A DNA stretch of 64,000 bases from the NCBI GenBank assembly GCA_964467915.1, contig CAYXSW010000004.1:23770-87769 (forward strand), written 5' to 3'. Shown in pieces: positions 44,331 to 54,100 of the stretch. Under the pieces are notes generated by a model. That model searched no databases, was not told the origin of the DNA, and saw nothing but the letters and a program-made list of their open reading frames with translations. The DNA comes from MED-G16 sp964467915 (lineage in GTDB: Bacteria; Bacteroidota; Bacteroidia; Cytophagales; MED-G16). Position numbers and translations under genes: made by a program. The stretch's first letter is position 1; every line of letters starts with the position of its first letter.

Positions 44331-45078
44331 CTTTTTAGGTACTGGCACATCTCAAGGAATACCTGTAATTGGATGCAAATGCAATGTCTGTATTTCAAAA
44401 AATATAAAAGACAAAAGATTAAGATCATCAGTATATATAGAAAAAACCAGTTGTAATTTCATTATAGATACTGGTCCTGATCTAAGACAACAAGTTTTGA
44501 AAAACAATATATCGAGGCTTGATTTTGTATTATACACTCACGCGCATAGAGATCATGTTTCAGGAATTGATGAACTTAGATCCTTTAATTTTATACAAAA
44601 AAAAGCTATTTCTGCTTACGGAAATTATCAACTAGTAGACCAACTAAAAAAGGATTATTCTTATATTTTTAGTGGATTTAAATACCCTGGATTACCAAAA
44701 ATAAATTTGAATGTAATTAAAAATAAATTTGAATTTAAGGGAATTAAGATAAATCCAATAGAAGTCTATCATCATAAACTTAAAATATTGGGATATAGAA
44801 TTGGTGACTTTACTTATATAACAGATGCTAAAATCATTAAGAAAAATGAGCTAAAAAAAATTGACAACTCAAAAATATTAGTAATAAATTGCTTACAAAT
44901 AGATAAGCACATTTCACACTTTAATTTAGAAGAAGTTTTAAATCTAATTGAAAACCTAAATGTTGAGAAAGTATATTTAACACATATTTCTCATAATCTT
45001 GGAAAACACAATAAAATAAGTGAATTATTACCTAAAAATGTGAATTTAGCTTTTGATAATCTGAGTATTAGTCTATAA
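44320..45078 (+). CDS. MBL-fold metallohydrolase (PhnP-like), TTG start
   Basis: The 252-residue protein begins KVNFLGTGTSQGIPVIGCKC after a TTG at 44320, within the end of the upstream gene. The metallo-beta-lactamase motif is HAHRDH (about 75-80), with further ligands in YITDAK and LTHISHNLGKH. The GTGTSQG start and Cys-rich CKCNVCISK resemble PhnP and related phosphodiesterases of cyclic phosphates. A nucleotide-derived substrate is likely but unproven. It ends overlapping pyk by 6 bases. Confidence 0.9.
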   Translation: MKVNFLGTGTSQGIPVIGCKCNVCISKNIKDKRLRSSVYIEKTSCNFIIDTGPDLRQQVLKNNISRLDFVLYTHAHRDHVSGIDELRSFNFIQKKAISAYGNYQLVDQLKKDYSYIFSGFKYPGLPKINLNVIKNKFEFKGIKINPIEVYHHKLKILGYRIGDFTYITDAKIIKKNELKKIDNSKILVINCLQIDKHISHFNLEEVLNLIENLNVEKVYLTHISHNLGKHNKISELLPKNVNLAFDNLSISL

Positions 45079-46503
45079 TTCTACAACATTAACTTTCATC
45101 ATATTTGTATGTCCTTTCCAATGAGTTGGCATAGATGATGTAATGATATACTTATCATTTTTTGAAAGATGATTATTATCAACTAAAATAGTTTCAACAT
45201 TTTCAAGGGTAGCATCAATATTTTCTGTTTTATCATAATATATTGATCTAATACCCCAAACTAAGTTCAAAACATTACCTATCTTTTTATCATTAGTAAC
45301 TATATAAATTCTAGCTTTTGGCCTACTGCCTGAAACCCTAAATGCAGAATAACCACTCTTCGTCATTGTAACAATAGCTTTTGCAGATATCTGTTTACTT
45401 AATCTGCAAGCTGTAGTTATTAAACTTTCACTAACTCTGTTTTTTAATTTTTTAATTTTTTCAAATTTATAATAGATAGTATCAGAAGTTTTTTCAACAG
45501 AATTTATTATTCTATTCATACTCTGTACAGCTAACAAAGGATAATCTCCAGTTGCAGATTCTGCTGATAACATTACAGCATCAGCTCCATCAAGTACTCC
45601 ATTAGCCACATCATTAGATTCTGCCCTTGTAGGTGTTTTCTGTGAAATCATACTTTCTAACATTTGAGTAGCTATTATGACAGGCTTACAAGCTAAATTA
45701 CATTTATATACTATTTTCTTTTGAATTATAGGAACTGATTCCATAGGCATTTCGACTCCTAAGTCTCCCCTTGCAACCATTAAACCATCAGACTCTATTA
45801 TTATCTTATCAATATTTTTTATTGCCTGAGGTTTCTCAATTTTAGCTATAATTTTTGTGGCATATCCATTCTCTTTTATAAGTCTTTTTAGATGAATAAT
45901 ATCATCTTCACTTCTAACAAAAGAAAGGGCAACCCAATCAACATTATTTTTTAAGCCAAATAACAAATCATTGACATCCTTTTCTGTCACAGAAGATAAT
46001 TTAATATCACTCTCTGGAAGATTGACACCTTTTCTCTGTACTAAAACACCACCTCTTTTAACCTCAACCTTTACTTTGTTTTTTTCCTTATTAATTACTT
46101 TTAATTCAATCTTACCATCATCAATTAATATCCTCTCGTTTTCTTTTATATAACTAATAATATCATTATCAATACTTATCTCATTAACATCTCCAATAAT
46201 ATCATCTGAGGTAATATAAAATTTATGTCCCTCTTTAAGTTGAATTTTATCTTTTCTTAACTTACCCACTCTAATCTTTGGGCCTTGTAAATCCTGTAAA
46301 ACAGTAACTGGTAATTCTAACTCGTCACTTATTTTTCTGACATTTGATATAGTCTCTTTGTGATCCTTGTAATCACCATGAGAAAAATTTAATCTTACAA
46401 CGTCTACACCATTTTTAATCATCTCTTTAAGAGTCTCATACCCCGATGAAGATGGCCCAATGGTGGCTATTACTTTTGTCCTATTATTATTTATTTGTTT
46501 CAT
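45073..46503 (-). CDS. pyk: Pyruvate kinase
   Basis: This 476-residue enzyme makes ATP and pyruvate from phosphoenolpyruvate. Family motifs: TKVIATIGPSSSGYETLKEM at the N-terminus, RLNFSHGDYKDH, IAKIEKPQAIKNID, MVARGDLGVEMPMESV and the C-terminal domain with CRLSKQISAKAIVTMTKSGYSA. The active-site Lys lies in the IEKPQ motif. It starts overlapping the IPExxxVDY-like gene by 4 bases (ATGA). Confidence 0.98.
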   Translation of the reverse strand: MKQINNNRTKVIATIGPSSSGYETLKEMIKNGVDVVRLNFSHGDYKDHKETISNVRKISDELELPVTVLQDLQGPKIRVGKLRKDKIQLKEGHKFYITSDDIIGDVNEISIDNDIISYIKENERILIDDGKIELKVINKEKNKVKVEVKRGGVLVQRKGVNLPESDIKLSSVTEKDVNDLLFGLKNNVDWVALSFVRSEDDIIHLKRLIKENGYATKIIAKIEKPQAIKNIDKIIIESDGLMVARGDLGVEMPMESVPIIQKKIVYKCNLACKPVIIATQMLESMISQKTPTRAESNDVANGVLDGADAVMLSAESATGDYPLLAVQSMNRIINSVEKTSDTIYYKFEKIKKLKNRVSESLITTACRLSKQISAKAIVTMTKSGYSAFRVSGSRPKARIYIVTNDKKIGNVLNLVWGIRSIYYDKTENIDATLENVETILVDNNHLSKNDKYIITSSMPTHWKGHTNMMKVNVVEL

Positions 46504-46928
46504 ATGTATAACAAATATTTTTCCTTTATAAGTTTTGTATCTACAAAATTAGCAAATTGAATAAGATTATTAGATTTTAAGTTATTTATTATATCAAATG
46601 ATTTGAACTCGAATAAATTTGGAGAAAATTGAATTAAATAGTCGAAATCAGATAGTGACGAGATAAGATATGATTTTGAGGTACTGTTCAAAATTTTGTT
46701 AGACATTAATCTTAAATATTTTTTTTCTCTCTTATAAACAAAATGAGAGATATAAATTGTCTCATTGTTAATTAAATTAATTTTTTCATCTTTTTCTTTA
46801 ACTAATGAAATTTCTAAAGTATTGTTTAAAACCCAAGCTATCTTATATTCTTTAGAAGTTGAAACAATACCTATTAGTGAATAATCCTCCTCATTTAAAT
46901 TTAATTTTTGATTTATATTTTTTGACAT
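46500..46928 (-). CDS. IPExxxVDY-like protein
   Basis: This 142-residue cytoplasmic protein, upstream of pyk and divergent from acpP, matches the position and style of the Bacteroidota IPExxxVDY family (LNEEDYSLIGIVSTSKEYKIAWVLNN at the start, cited here in two parts: LNEEDYSLIGIVS and YKIAWVLNN). The name-giving motif is degenerate: ISSLSDFDY in place of I-P-E-x3-V-D-Y. The function is not known. The gene overlaps pyk by 4 bases, so it is translationally coupled. Confidence 0.75.
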   Translation of the reverse strand: MSKNINQKLNLNEEDYSLIGIVSTSKEYKIAWVLNNTLEISLVKEKDEKINLINNETIYISHFVYKREKKYLRLMSNKILNSTSKSYLISSLSDFDYLIQFSPNLFEFKSFDIINNLKSNNLIQFANFVDTKLIKEKYLLYI

Positions 46929-46962
46929 ATATTTATCAATGTAAAGTATAGTAATTTAATTG

Positions 46963-46992
46963 TTTGAGAATCGAAAAAAAAAATTATTTTTG
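46963..46992 (+). promoter_or_regulatory. acpP promoter (-33/-7)
   Basis: TTTG (46963-46966), 18 bases, then TATTTTTG (46985-46992), an exact TAnnTTTG. The acpP ATG lies 24 bases downstream of the -7 element. No Shine-Dalgarno is seen, and an AT-rich leader is present. Confidence 0.75.
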
Positions 46993-47016
46993 CAACATAT
47001 TTAAAAATTAATCTTT

Positions 47017-47253
47017 ATGGAAAATTTAGAAAATAAAATAAAAGAAATCATTGTTGACAAATTAGGAATAGAAGAATCTGAAATTACAGACTCAGCTAGT
47101 TTTACTAATGATTTAGGAGCTGATTCCTTAGATACAGTTGAGCTAATTATGGAATTTGAAAAAGAATTCAATATCTCAATACCTGATGAAGAGGCTGAAA
47201 AAATTCAAACAGTTGGAGACGCTGTAACGTATTTGAAAGATAACGTTAAATAG
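47017..47253 (+). CDS. acpP: Acyl carrier protein
   Basis: This 78-residue acidic helical protein carries the growing fatty-acyl chain. The phosphopantetheine attachment site is Ser37 in LGADSLDTVEL. It has a strong promoter directly upstream. fabF starts 14 bases after its stop and rnc follows, giving the common Bacteroidota acpP-fabF-rnc operon. Confidence 0.98.
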   Translation: MENLENKIKEIIVDKLGIEESEITDSASFTNDLGADSLDTVELIMEFEKEFNISIPDEEAEKIQTVGDAVTYLKDNVK

Positions 47254-47267
47254 ATTTTCCCAAAAGG

Positions 47268-48515
47268 ATGGGTTCAAAGAGAGTTGTAGTAACAGGTATG
47301 GGTGCAATAACACCCATAGGGAATAATCTAAATGATTACAAAAACTCTCTTTATAACGGTGTAAGTGGATGTGATAATATAAAGTCATTTGATTCCACAA
47401 ATTTCAAGACTAATTTTGCTTGTGAGGTTAAAAATTATGATCCTCTAGATCATTTTGATAGGAAAGAATCTAGAAAAATGGACATATATGCGCAATTTGG
47501 AATGATTGCAGCTGCGGAAGCAATTTCTGACTCAAATATCAATTTAGATACTATAGATTTAAATAGAATTGGAGCAATATGGGGTTCTGGTGTCGGTGGG
47601 ATAGAAACATTTCAAAATGAATTAATAAATTTTGCTGAAAATGATAAAAAACCAAGGTTTAATCCATTCTTTATTCCTAAATTAATTCCAGATATATGTC
47701 CAGGATTAATTGCAATAAAATATGGGTTTAAAGGTCCTAATTTTGCAACAGTTTCAGCTTGTGCCTCAGCATCTAATGCTATAATTGATTCTTACAACTA
47801 TATTCTATCTGGAACCTCTGATATTATAGTTACTGGAGGCTCAGAATCAGCTGTTAATGAGACTGGTGTAGGTGGTTTTAATGCATTAAAAGCATTATCT
47901 CAAAGAAATGATTCACCAAAAACGGCCTCGAGGCCTTTTGATAAAGATAGAGATGGTTTTGTTTTAGGTGAAGGCGGTGGGTCATTAATTCTTGAAGATT
48001 ACGATCATGCGATGAAAAGAGGAGCTAAAATATATGCTGAAATAATAGGTTTTGGAATGTCATGTGATGCTCATCATATCACAGCACCACACCCTGAAGG
48101 TGAAGGCGCAAGGTTAGTAATGGAAAATGCTATAAAGTCTTCAAATATTGAAAAGGAAAGTATAGATTATATTAATGTCCATGGAACTTCTACACCTCTT
48201 GGTGATAAAAGTGAAATATTAGCTATTCAAAATGTTTTTGACAAACATGCATATAGTTTAAACATAAGTTCAACAAAATCAATGACAGGACATCTGCTAG
48301 GTGCTGCAGGAGCAATTGAATCAATAGCATCCATTTTCTCATTAAATGAAGGAGAGATACCACCAACAATAAATCATTTTACTAATGATGAAGAAATAGA
48401 TTCAAAATTAAATTTAACTTTAAATAAGCCACAAAAAAGAAATGTTAATATAGTTATGAGTAACACCTTTGGATTTGGAGGTCACAACACTTCAGTAATT
48501 TTTAAAAAATATTAA
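47268..48515 (+). CDS. fabF: Beta-ketoacyl-ACP synthase II
   Basis: This 415-residue enzyme elongates fatty acids by condensing malonyl-ACP with acyl-ACP. The catalytic Cys165 (VSACASASN), His in VHGTSTPLGD and His in TGHLLGAAGA are all present, as are the N-terminal VVVTGMGAITPIGN and C-terminal SNTFGFGGHN motifs. Standard length. Part of the acpP-fabF-rnc operon (rnc starts 5 bases after the stop). Confidence 0.98.
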   Translation: MGSKRVVVTGMGAITPIGNNLNDYKNSLYNGVSGCDNIKSFDSTNFKTNFACEVKNYDPLDHFDRKESRKMDIYAQFGMIAAAEAISDSNINLDTIDLNRIGAIWGSGVGGIETFQNELINFAENDKKPRFNPFFIPKLIPDICPGLIAIKYGFKGPNFATVSACASASNAIIDSYNYILSGTSDIIVTGGSESAVNETGVGGFNALKALSQRNDSPKTASRPFDKDRDGFVLGEGGGSLILEDYDHAMKRGAKIYAEIIGFGMSCDAHHITAPHPEGEGARLVMENAIKSSNIEKESIDYINVHGTSTPLGDKSEILAIQNVFDKHAYSLNISSTKSMTGHLLGAAGAIESIASIFSLNEGEIPPTINHFTNDEEIDSKLNLTLNKPQKRNVNIVMSNTFGFGGHNTSVIFKKY

Positions 48516-48520
48516 TAAAT

Positions 48521-49213
48521 ATGTTTTTTTTATCAAGAACAAAAGAAGAAAAAGAACTTATTAATGCTATAAATTTCATTCTAGGATATAAAACAAAAAA
48601 ACCAGAATTATACAAACTTGCGCTTCTGCACAAATCAATAAAAACAGAAGAATCAAATGAGAGACTTGAATTTCTTGGTGACGCTATTCTTGGATTAATA
48701 GTAGCAAAACATCTATTCAAGCTTTTTCCTTTTAAAGATGAGGGTTTTTTAACAAAAATAAGATCTAAAATAGTAAGCAGAGAATCACTAAACAATGTAG
48801 GAAGAAAAATGGGATTGAAAAAACTAATTAATGTGAAAAAAATTAAAACAAAATCTTATGATTCAATTCACGGTGACGCTTTAGAAGCAATAATTGGAGC
48901 ATGTTATTTAGAGAAAGGTTTTGACTTCTGTGAAAACAAAGTGGTAAGTAACATAATTGTTCCCTATTTTGATTTAAATGATTTGACAACACAAACTCAT
49001 AACTTCAAGAGTAAAGTTTTAGAATGGGCTCAAAAAGAAAGGAAAAAAATTAATTTTATTGTAGAAAAAACAAAAACTTCAAATAAATTTTCTCAGTTCA
49101 AATCAATATTAAAACTAAATGGGGAAAAAATTTCAATTGGGTATGGTAAAAGTAAAAAAAACGCAGAAAAAGATGCTTCAAGAATAGCATGTGAAAAATT
49201 AGAACTTAGCTGA
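48521..49213 (+). CDS. rnc: Ribonuclease III
   Basis: The 230-residue dsRNA endonuclease has the signature ERLEFLGDAILGL (about 47-59, catalytic Glu and Asp), a second acidic motif DALEAIIGACYLEKG, and a C-terminal double-stranded RNA binding domain (about 163-230). It processes rRNA and dsRNA. In a genome where convergent genes overlap, RNase III would also meet many sense-antisense duplexes. It is followed 4 bases later by a DUF4442 gene. Confidence 0.97.
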   Translation: MFFLSRTKEEKELINAINFILGYKTKKPELYKLALLHKSIKTEESNERLEFLGDAILGLIVAKHLFKLFPFKDEGFLTKIRSKIVSRESLNNVGRKMGLKKLINVKKIKTKSYDSIHGDALEAIIGACYLEKGFDFCENKVVSNIIVPYFDLNDLTTQTHNFKSKVLEWAQKERKKINFIVEKTKTSNKFSQFKSILKLNGEKISIGYGKSKKNAEKDASRIACEKLELS

Positions 49214-49217
49214 ACCT

Positions 49218-49730
49218 ATGAAAATTAATCTTACAAAATCTCAATTAGCTCTCAAAAATAAATTTTCAAACCCTATTACTTTCTCATTATATTTTTTTTT
49301 AAATGTGCCAATGGTTTGGTTTTCAGGAATGAAACTATCAGAACTTTCTGAAAAAAAATGTGTTTCTTATTTACCATTTAAATGGTATTATAGATGGCAA
49401 AATATGAATCCATTTAAGTCTATGTATTTTGCAGTCCAATGCATGGGAGCTGAAATATCGACTGCATCATTAGTTGCTTTAGCTATTACTGGAGTAAACC
49501 CTTCAATAGCATTTATTGTAACCAGTATGAGCTCTAAATATTTTAAGAAAGCTACTGGAAACGTTTCATTTACATGCAGTGATGGTGAAGCTGTTTTTAA
49601 TGCAGTACAAAAGGCAAAATCATCAAATGATGGTGTTGAAGTTAAAATTAAAACAACAGGCACCTTAGATGATGGAACCATTGTTTCTGAATTTTATTTT
49701 ACATGGTCTTTAAAACAAAGAAAAAACTGA
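49218..49730 (+). CDS. DUF4442 hotdog-fold protein
   Basis: The 170-residue protein fits the DUF4442 (thioesterase-like hotdog) pattern: PMVWFSGMKLSELSEKKC, PFKSMYFAVQCMGAEISTAS forming the hotdog helix, IVTSMSSKYFKKATGNVSF and a terminal strand VSEFYFTWSLKQRKN. No catalytic residues are assigned in the family. Acyl-CoA or acyl-ACP hydrolysis is plausible beside acpP-fabF, but unproven. It overlaps the CDGSH-like gene by 28 bases. Confidence 0.8.
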   Translation: MKINLTKSQLALKNKFSNPITFSLYFFLNVPMVWFSGMKLSELSEKKCVSYLPFKWYYRWQNMNPFKSMYFAVQCMGAEISTASLVALAITGVNPSIAFIVTSMSSKYFKKATGNVSFTCSDGEAVFNAVQKAKSSNDGVEVKIKTTGTLDDGTIVSEFYFTWSLKQRKN

Positions 49731-49909
49731 AACTATTAAAAAATAAAGAATACAGCTTTTGCACATGTGGTTTAAGTAAAAAGCTTCCTTTTTGTGATAA
49801 CAATCATAGAGAACATAATCTTAAAAATAAAACTAATTATAAGTCACTTAAAGTAACCCCCGATAAAGATATTGATGTCGAAGTTTCTTCTTCAACTTGG
49901 AAATTTTAA
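49703..49909 (+). CDS. Small CDGSH-type iron-sulfur protein
   Basis: This 68-residue basic protein has a Cys3His cluster pattern C20-T-C22-G-L-S-K-K-L-P-F-C31-D-N-N-H35, matching the CDGSH [2Fe-2S] motif except that D-G-x-x-H reads D-N-N-H. MitoNEET-type proteins shuttle [2Fe-2S] clusters or electrons. It lies at the end of the acpP-fabF-rnc-DUF4442 run and starts inside the DUF4442 gene; its stop interlocks with the convergent metallophosphoesterase stop (TTAA). Confidence 0.75.
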   Translation: MVFKTKKKLKLLKNKEYSFCTCGLSKKLPFCDNNHREHNLKNKTNYKSLKVTPDKDIDVEVSSSTWKF

Positions 49910-51132
49910 GTTTTATTAAGCTCCAAAATTGTAATTTCTGGTAAAATTCCAACTCTACCAGGGTAGCCCATAAATCCAAATCCCCTATTTACATAAATAT
50001 ATTGACTATTCATAGAATAAAGATCTGCCCACTGTTTGTAGGCAAGTCTTACTGGACTAAACCTAATTTTTCCTAAATCTATCCCATATTGAAGTCCATG
50101 AGTATGACCAGATAAAGTTAGATCAATATTTTTATAATTATTAGTTACTTCAGCATTCCAGTGAGAGGGATTATGAGTCATTAATAATTTAAAACTATTA
50201 TCATCAATTCCCTTGTAGGCTAAATCTAAATCACCATATTGCTGGAAACGAGATGATGCCCAATTTTCCACTCCAATTATGTTCAACCTCTCTCTGTCAA
50301 CCTCAATATTTGTATTTTCATTTCTTAGTAAATTCCATCCAAATTCTTTTTGACTACGTAATAAGTCATTAAAATTTTGATTTTTTGCATTATTATCTTT
50401 CCAATCTTCATATTCTCCATAATCATGGTTTCCTAAAATACTAAAAACGCCTAGGGGAGCTTTAATTTTAGAGAGATCATCCCCCCACCCCTTCAACTCA
50501 CTAGCTCTGTTATTAACTAAATCTCCTGTAAATAAAATCACATCAGGCTTCTCATTCAATATCATATCTATCCCTCCCCTTACTGCAGTTTTATTCTTCA
50601 GACTTCCTACATGTATATCAGAAATATGACAAACTTTTATCCCATGAAATGTACTTGGTAAATTTTCAAAAGCTATATTTCTTCTTTTAACTCTATAATC
50701 ATACACATTATTTGATAATATTCCATAAGACAAAGATGTTATAGGAAGGCCATATGCTAAAGAAGCGGAAATGCTTAAGAATTTAGATCTTGATATTTTA
50801 TTTTCTGAAGATGATCTTTTTTTTCTAAATAGAAAAATAAGTAACCTTCTAATGTCGTCTATTAAGATAAAAGGCAGTGATATCATCTTTGACATGAAAT
50901 TTCCAATAATTATTGAAAAAATAATAGTTTTAGTATAGAACCCTAAATCATAATTAAAATTAAAAATGTAATAAAAAAAATTAAAAATAGTGATTGCAGT
51001 AAATGACCAGTAGAAATAAAATAAAGGTTTAGTCCAGGATACAAATCTATATTTTTTGATAATTTGATAAAAGTAAAAGTCTAAAAGGACAGATATTACT
51101 GTAAAGAAAAACAAGAAAACAATTCTTTCCAT
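49906..51132 (-). CDS. Membrane-anchored metallophosphoesterase
   Basis: The 408-residue protein has three or four hydrophobic helices in the first about 150 residues and a C-terminal calcineurin-like domain. Metal motifs are HISDIHVGSL, FTGDLVNNRAS, LGNHDYGEY and LSGHTHGLQYG. Homologs act on phosphodiesters such as phospholipids, UDP-sugars or nucleotides; the substrate is unknown. Its ATG overlaps the RND gene stop by one base, so it is probably part of the efflux operon. Confidence 0.9.
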   Translation of the reverse strand: MERIVFLFFFTVISVLLDFYFYQIIKKYRFVSWTKPLFYFYWSFTAITIFNFFYYIFNFNYDLGFYTKTIIFSIIIGNFMSKMISLPFILIDDIRRLLIFLFRKKRSSSENKISRSKFLSISASLAYGLPITSLSYGILSNNVYDYRVKRRNIAFENLPSTFHGIKVCHISDIHVGSLKNKTAVRGGIDMILNEKPDVILFTGDLVNNRASELKGWGDDLSKIKAPLGVFSILGNHDYGEYEDWKDNNAKNQNFNDLLRSQKEFGWNLLRNENTNIEVDRERLNIIGVENWASSRFQQYGDLDLAYKGIDDNSFKLLMTHNPSHWNAEVTNNYKNIDLTLSGHTHGLQYGIDLGKIRFSPVRLAYKQWADLYSMNSQYIYVNRGFGFMGYPGRVGILPEITILELNKT

Positions 51133-54100
51133 TATGATAAGCCTAAATACCTATTTAATTTAACCTGTATTAAGTACATTGAAGGAATAACTAAAAGAGT
51201 AAGAAAAGTAGCAAATGATAATCCAAAAATAATTGCCCAAGCTATAGGACCAAAAAATACCATATTATCTCCGCCTAAATAAAAATTGACTTCATAAAAT
51301 TTAAAAAAGCTCACAAAATCAAAGTTCATTCCAATTGCAAGAGGCATTAACCCTAGAATTGTAGTTAAAGCAGTCAAAATCACAGGTCTTAATCTTGTTC
51401 TTCCAGCTTCAGTAACACATCCCATAATCTCTTCTATAGATAATTGTACTTTTTTTCCAATCATTTTTCTTTTTCTGTTTAGTTCTATAAAATCAATTAA
51501 AACAATTGCATTGTTAACAACTATACCAATAAGAGAAATTACTCCAATCATTGTCATCACTACAACAAAATCCATATTAAAAATAAGAAGACCAAGAAAC
51601 ACTCCTATAGTACTTAAAATTATAGATGACATGATTATTAATGGTGTTATAATTTTATTGAATTGGGCAACTATTATTATAAAAACTAAAAATAAAGCAA
51701 TAATGAAAGCATTTGAGAGGAAAGCCATCTCCTCTTCCTGTTCTTTTTGTTCACCTCCAAAACTATAAGAATACCCACTAGGTAATGGGTAATTTTTTAG
51801 AACCATATCAATTTTAGAGTTTACCTCTGTAGGATTATATCCAGATATAACATTAGAAGAAATTGTTATTACTTTATCCATATCCTTTCTTTTAACAGAA
51901 CTAAATGTATTAGACATTTTCATTGAAGCAAATGAACTTATTGGTACTTGGTAGGTTCTTCCATTAGACTGATTTCTAAATGTTATATTTTTATTGAGTA
52001 ATGCATTTACATCATATCTGTACTCATCATCTAACCTTAACTGTATTTTATAATCATCTTCACCTATTTTGTATTTGGAAATTTCCTTGCCGAATAGAGA
52101 GGTTCTAAGTTCGTTAGCTAACATTCCTGTGGACAACCCATATCTTCTCAATTTATCTCTATCAAAATCAATTAGAAGTTCTGGTTTTCTTGTTGAAAGA
52201 TCAAGTCCTAGTTTTTCAATTCCAGGTATACTAGATTCATTTATATGCCTTCTTATATTTTCTACTTGAGAAATTAATTCTTTAAAATCAGGTCCAGAAA
52301 CTTCTAAACTTATTTCACCTCCTACTGGGGGTCCCTTTCTATCCTTCCCAAAAGTTATACTTACCCCTGGGTACTGCTGAACATCATCTCTTAATTTTTC
52401 AAGAATATCAATCGTATTAACTCCATTTCTTTTTTCAAACTCATAGAAGTTTATATTTATTCTTGCTCGATTGGGGGTATCTCTCATCGATAATACTGCA
52501 GGATCGTTAACATTTAAAGTCCTCTTTCCTACATATGTGACGATACTTTCAATTATGCTTTTATAACTTGAAACTGATTTGTTTACTTCTTCTTCTATTA
52601 TCTTGGTAAACTTATTTGTTTCATCTACATCAGTGCCAACAGGGAGCTCTATAAATACGTTAATGTAGTTAGGTCTATTTTCAGGAAAAAATAAGACTTT
52701 CGGAGGATATAATTGTAATAATTGAAATGTTCCAAAAAGAAGAAAAACAGATAAAATAATAACATAATAAGGTTTTCTACCTAAAAGCAAAAAATTAAGA
52801 AACTTACTGTATTTATTTTCTAAGGCCTTTAGATATTTTTCTCTGAATGTCTTTGATAAAGGAACAAAAATGAAATAATTAGATAAAATAAAAAGTGAAA
52901 TAAAAATTAAAATATTTCCAACCCAAAATAATTTAAATACTATAAATAGAATTCCCAATACAACTAATAAAATAGAGTTTTGAATATACTTACGAAAGTC
53001 CTTCCCTTTATTATCTTCAATTCTCATCAGATATGAAATCATTACAGGATTTATTACTAATGCAACAAATAATGAAGACAAAAGAGTTACAATAATTCCA
53101 ATTGGAAGAAAACTCATAAATTTTCCTGTCATACCAGGCCAGAAAGCTAATGGAACAAAAACAGCTAAAGTAGTTGCTGTTGAGGTAATAATAGGATATG
53201 CTATTTCTCCAATTCCTAATTTTGTTGCCTCAATCCTTGAATACCCTTTTTCTAAAAATCTGTAAATATTCTCTGTTACAACAATTCCATTATCAACTAA
53301 AAGTCCTAATGAGATTACAAGTGAAAATAATATCATCATATTTACTGTAATTCCAAATAGTTGTAAAATTATAAATGAGATACACATTGAAAGAGGAATA
53401 GATAGCCCTACAAAAAGTGCATTCCTAACTCCCAAGAAAAACATTAATACCAAAACAACTAAAATTACCCCACTAAAAATGCTATTCTCTAAAGTACTAA
53501 CTTGTTCTTTAGTATTTTGAGATTGATTATTTACTATAATTATATCAATGTCATTTGGGATCTGATTTTTTATTTTATTAATTGCAAGATTAACCTTATC
53601 ATTCAATAAAAGTAAATTTGTTCCAGACCTCTTAGATATGTCAACAGAAATAACTGGTTTACCAGATAGTCTTGTGTAACTTTCAATCTCTTTAAAACCA
53701 AAATCAATATTTGCAACATCTTTAAGAAAAACAATTTTATCATTTTTGTTAGATATTATAATATTTTTAATATCCTCAATTGATTTAAATTCACCAATTA
53801 AACGAACCGATCTACGCATATCTTTTTCTAAAAGATTACCTCCTGAAACAGAAATATTTTCATATTTGATAGCATTCTCTATATCAACAAAAGATAAATT
53901 TCTAGCTTCTAACTCAAATGGATTAACTTTTATCGCTACTTCTTTTTCTTCTACACCACCTATCTCAACTTTTGATATATCATTAATTATTTCTAACTCA
54001 TCTTTTAAAATTTCCCCATAAGTTTCAAGTGTTTCAATAGAATAAGAACCTGAAAATGTAACACTCATAACAGGAAAATCTGAAAAACTTATCTCATAAA

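Noticed and set aside
52069..53945. Rightward open frames within the RND permease gene
   Set aside because: They are opposite-strand shadows of a clear long gene with no start signals or recognisable domains.
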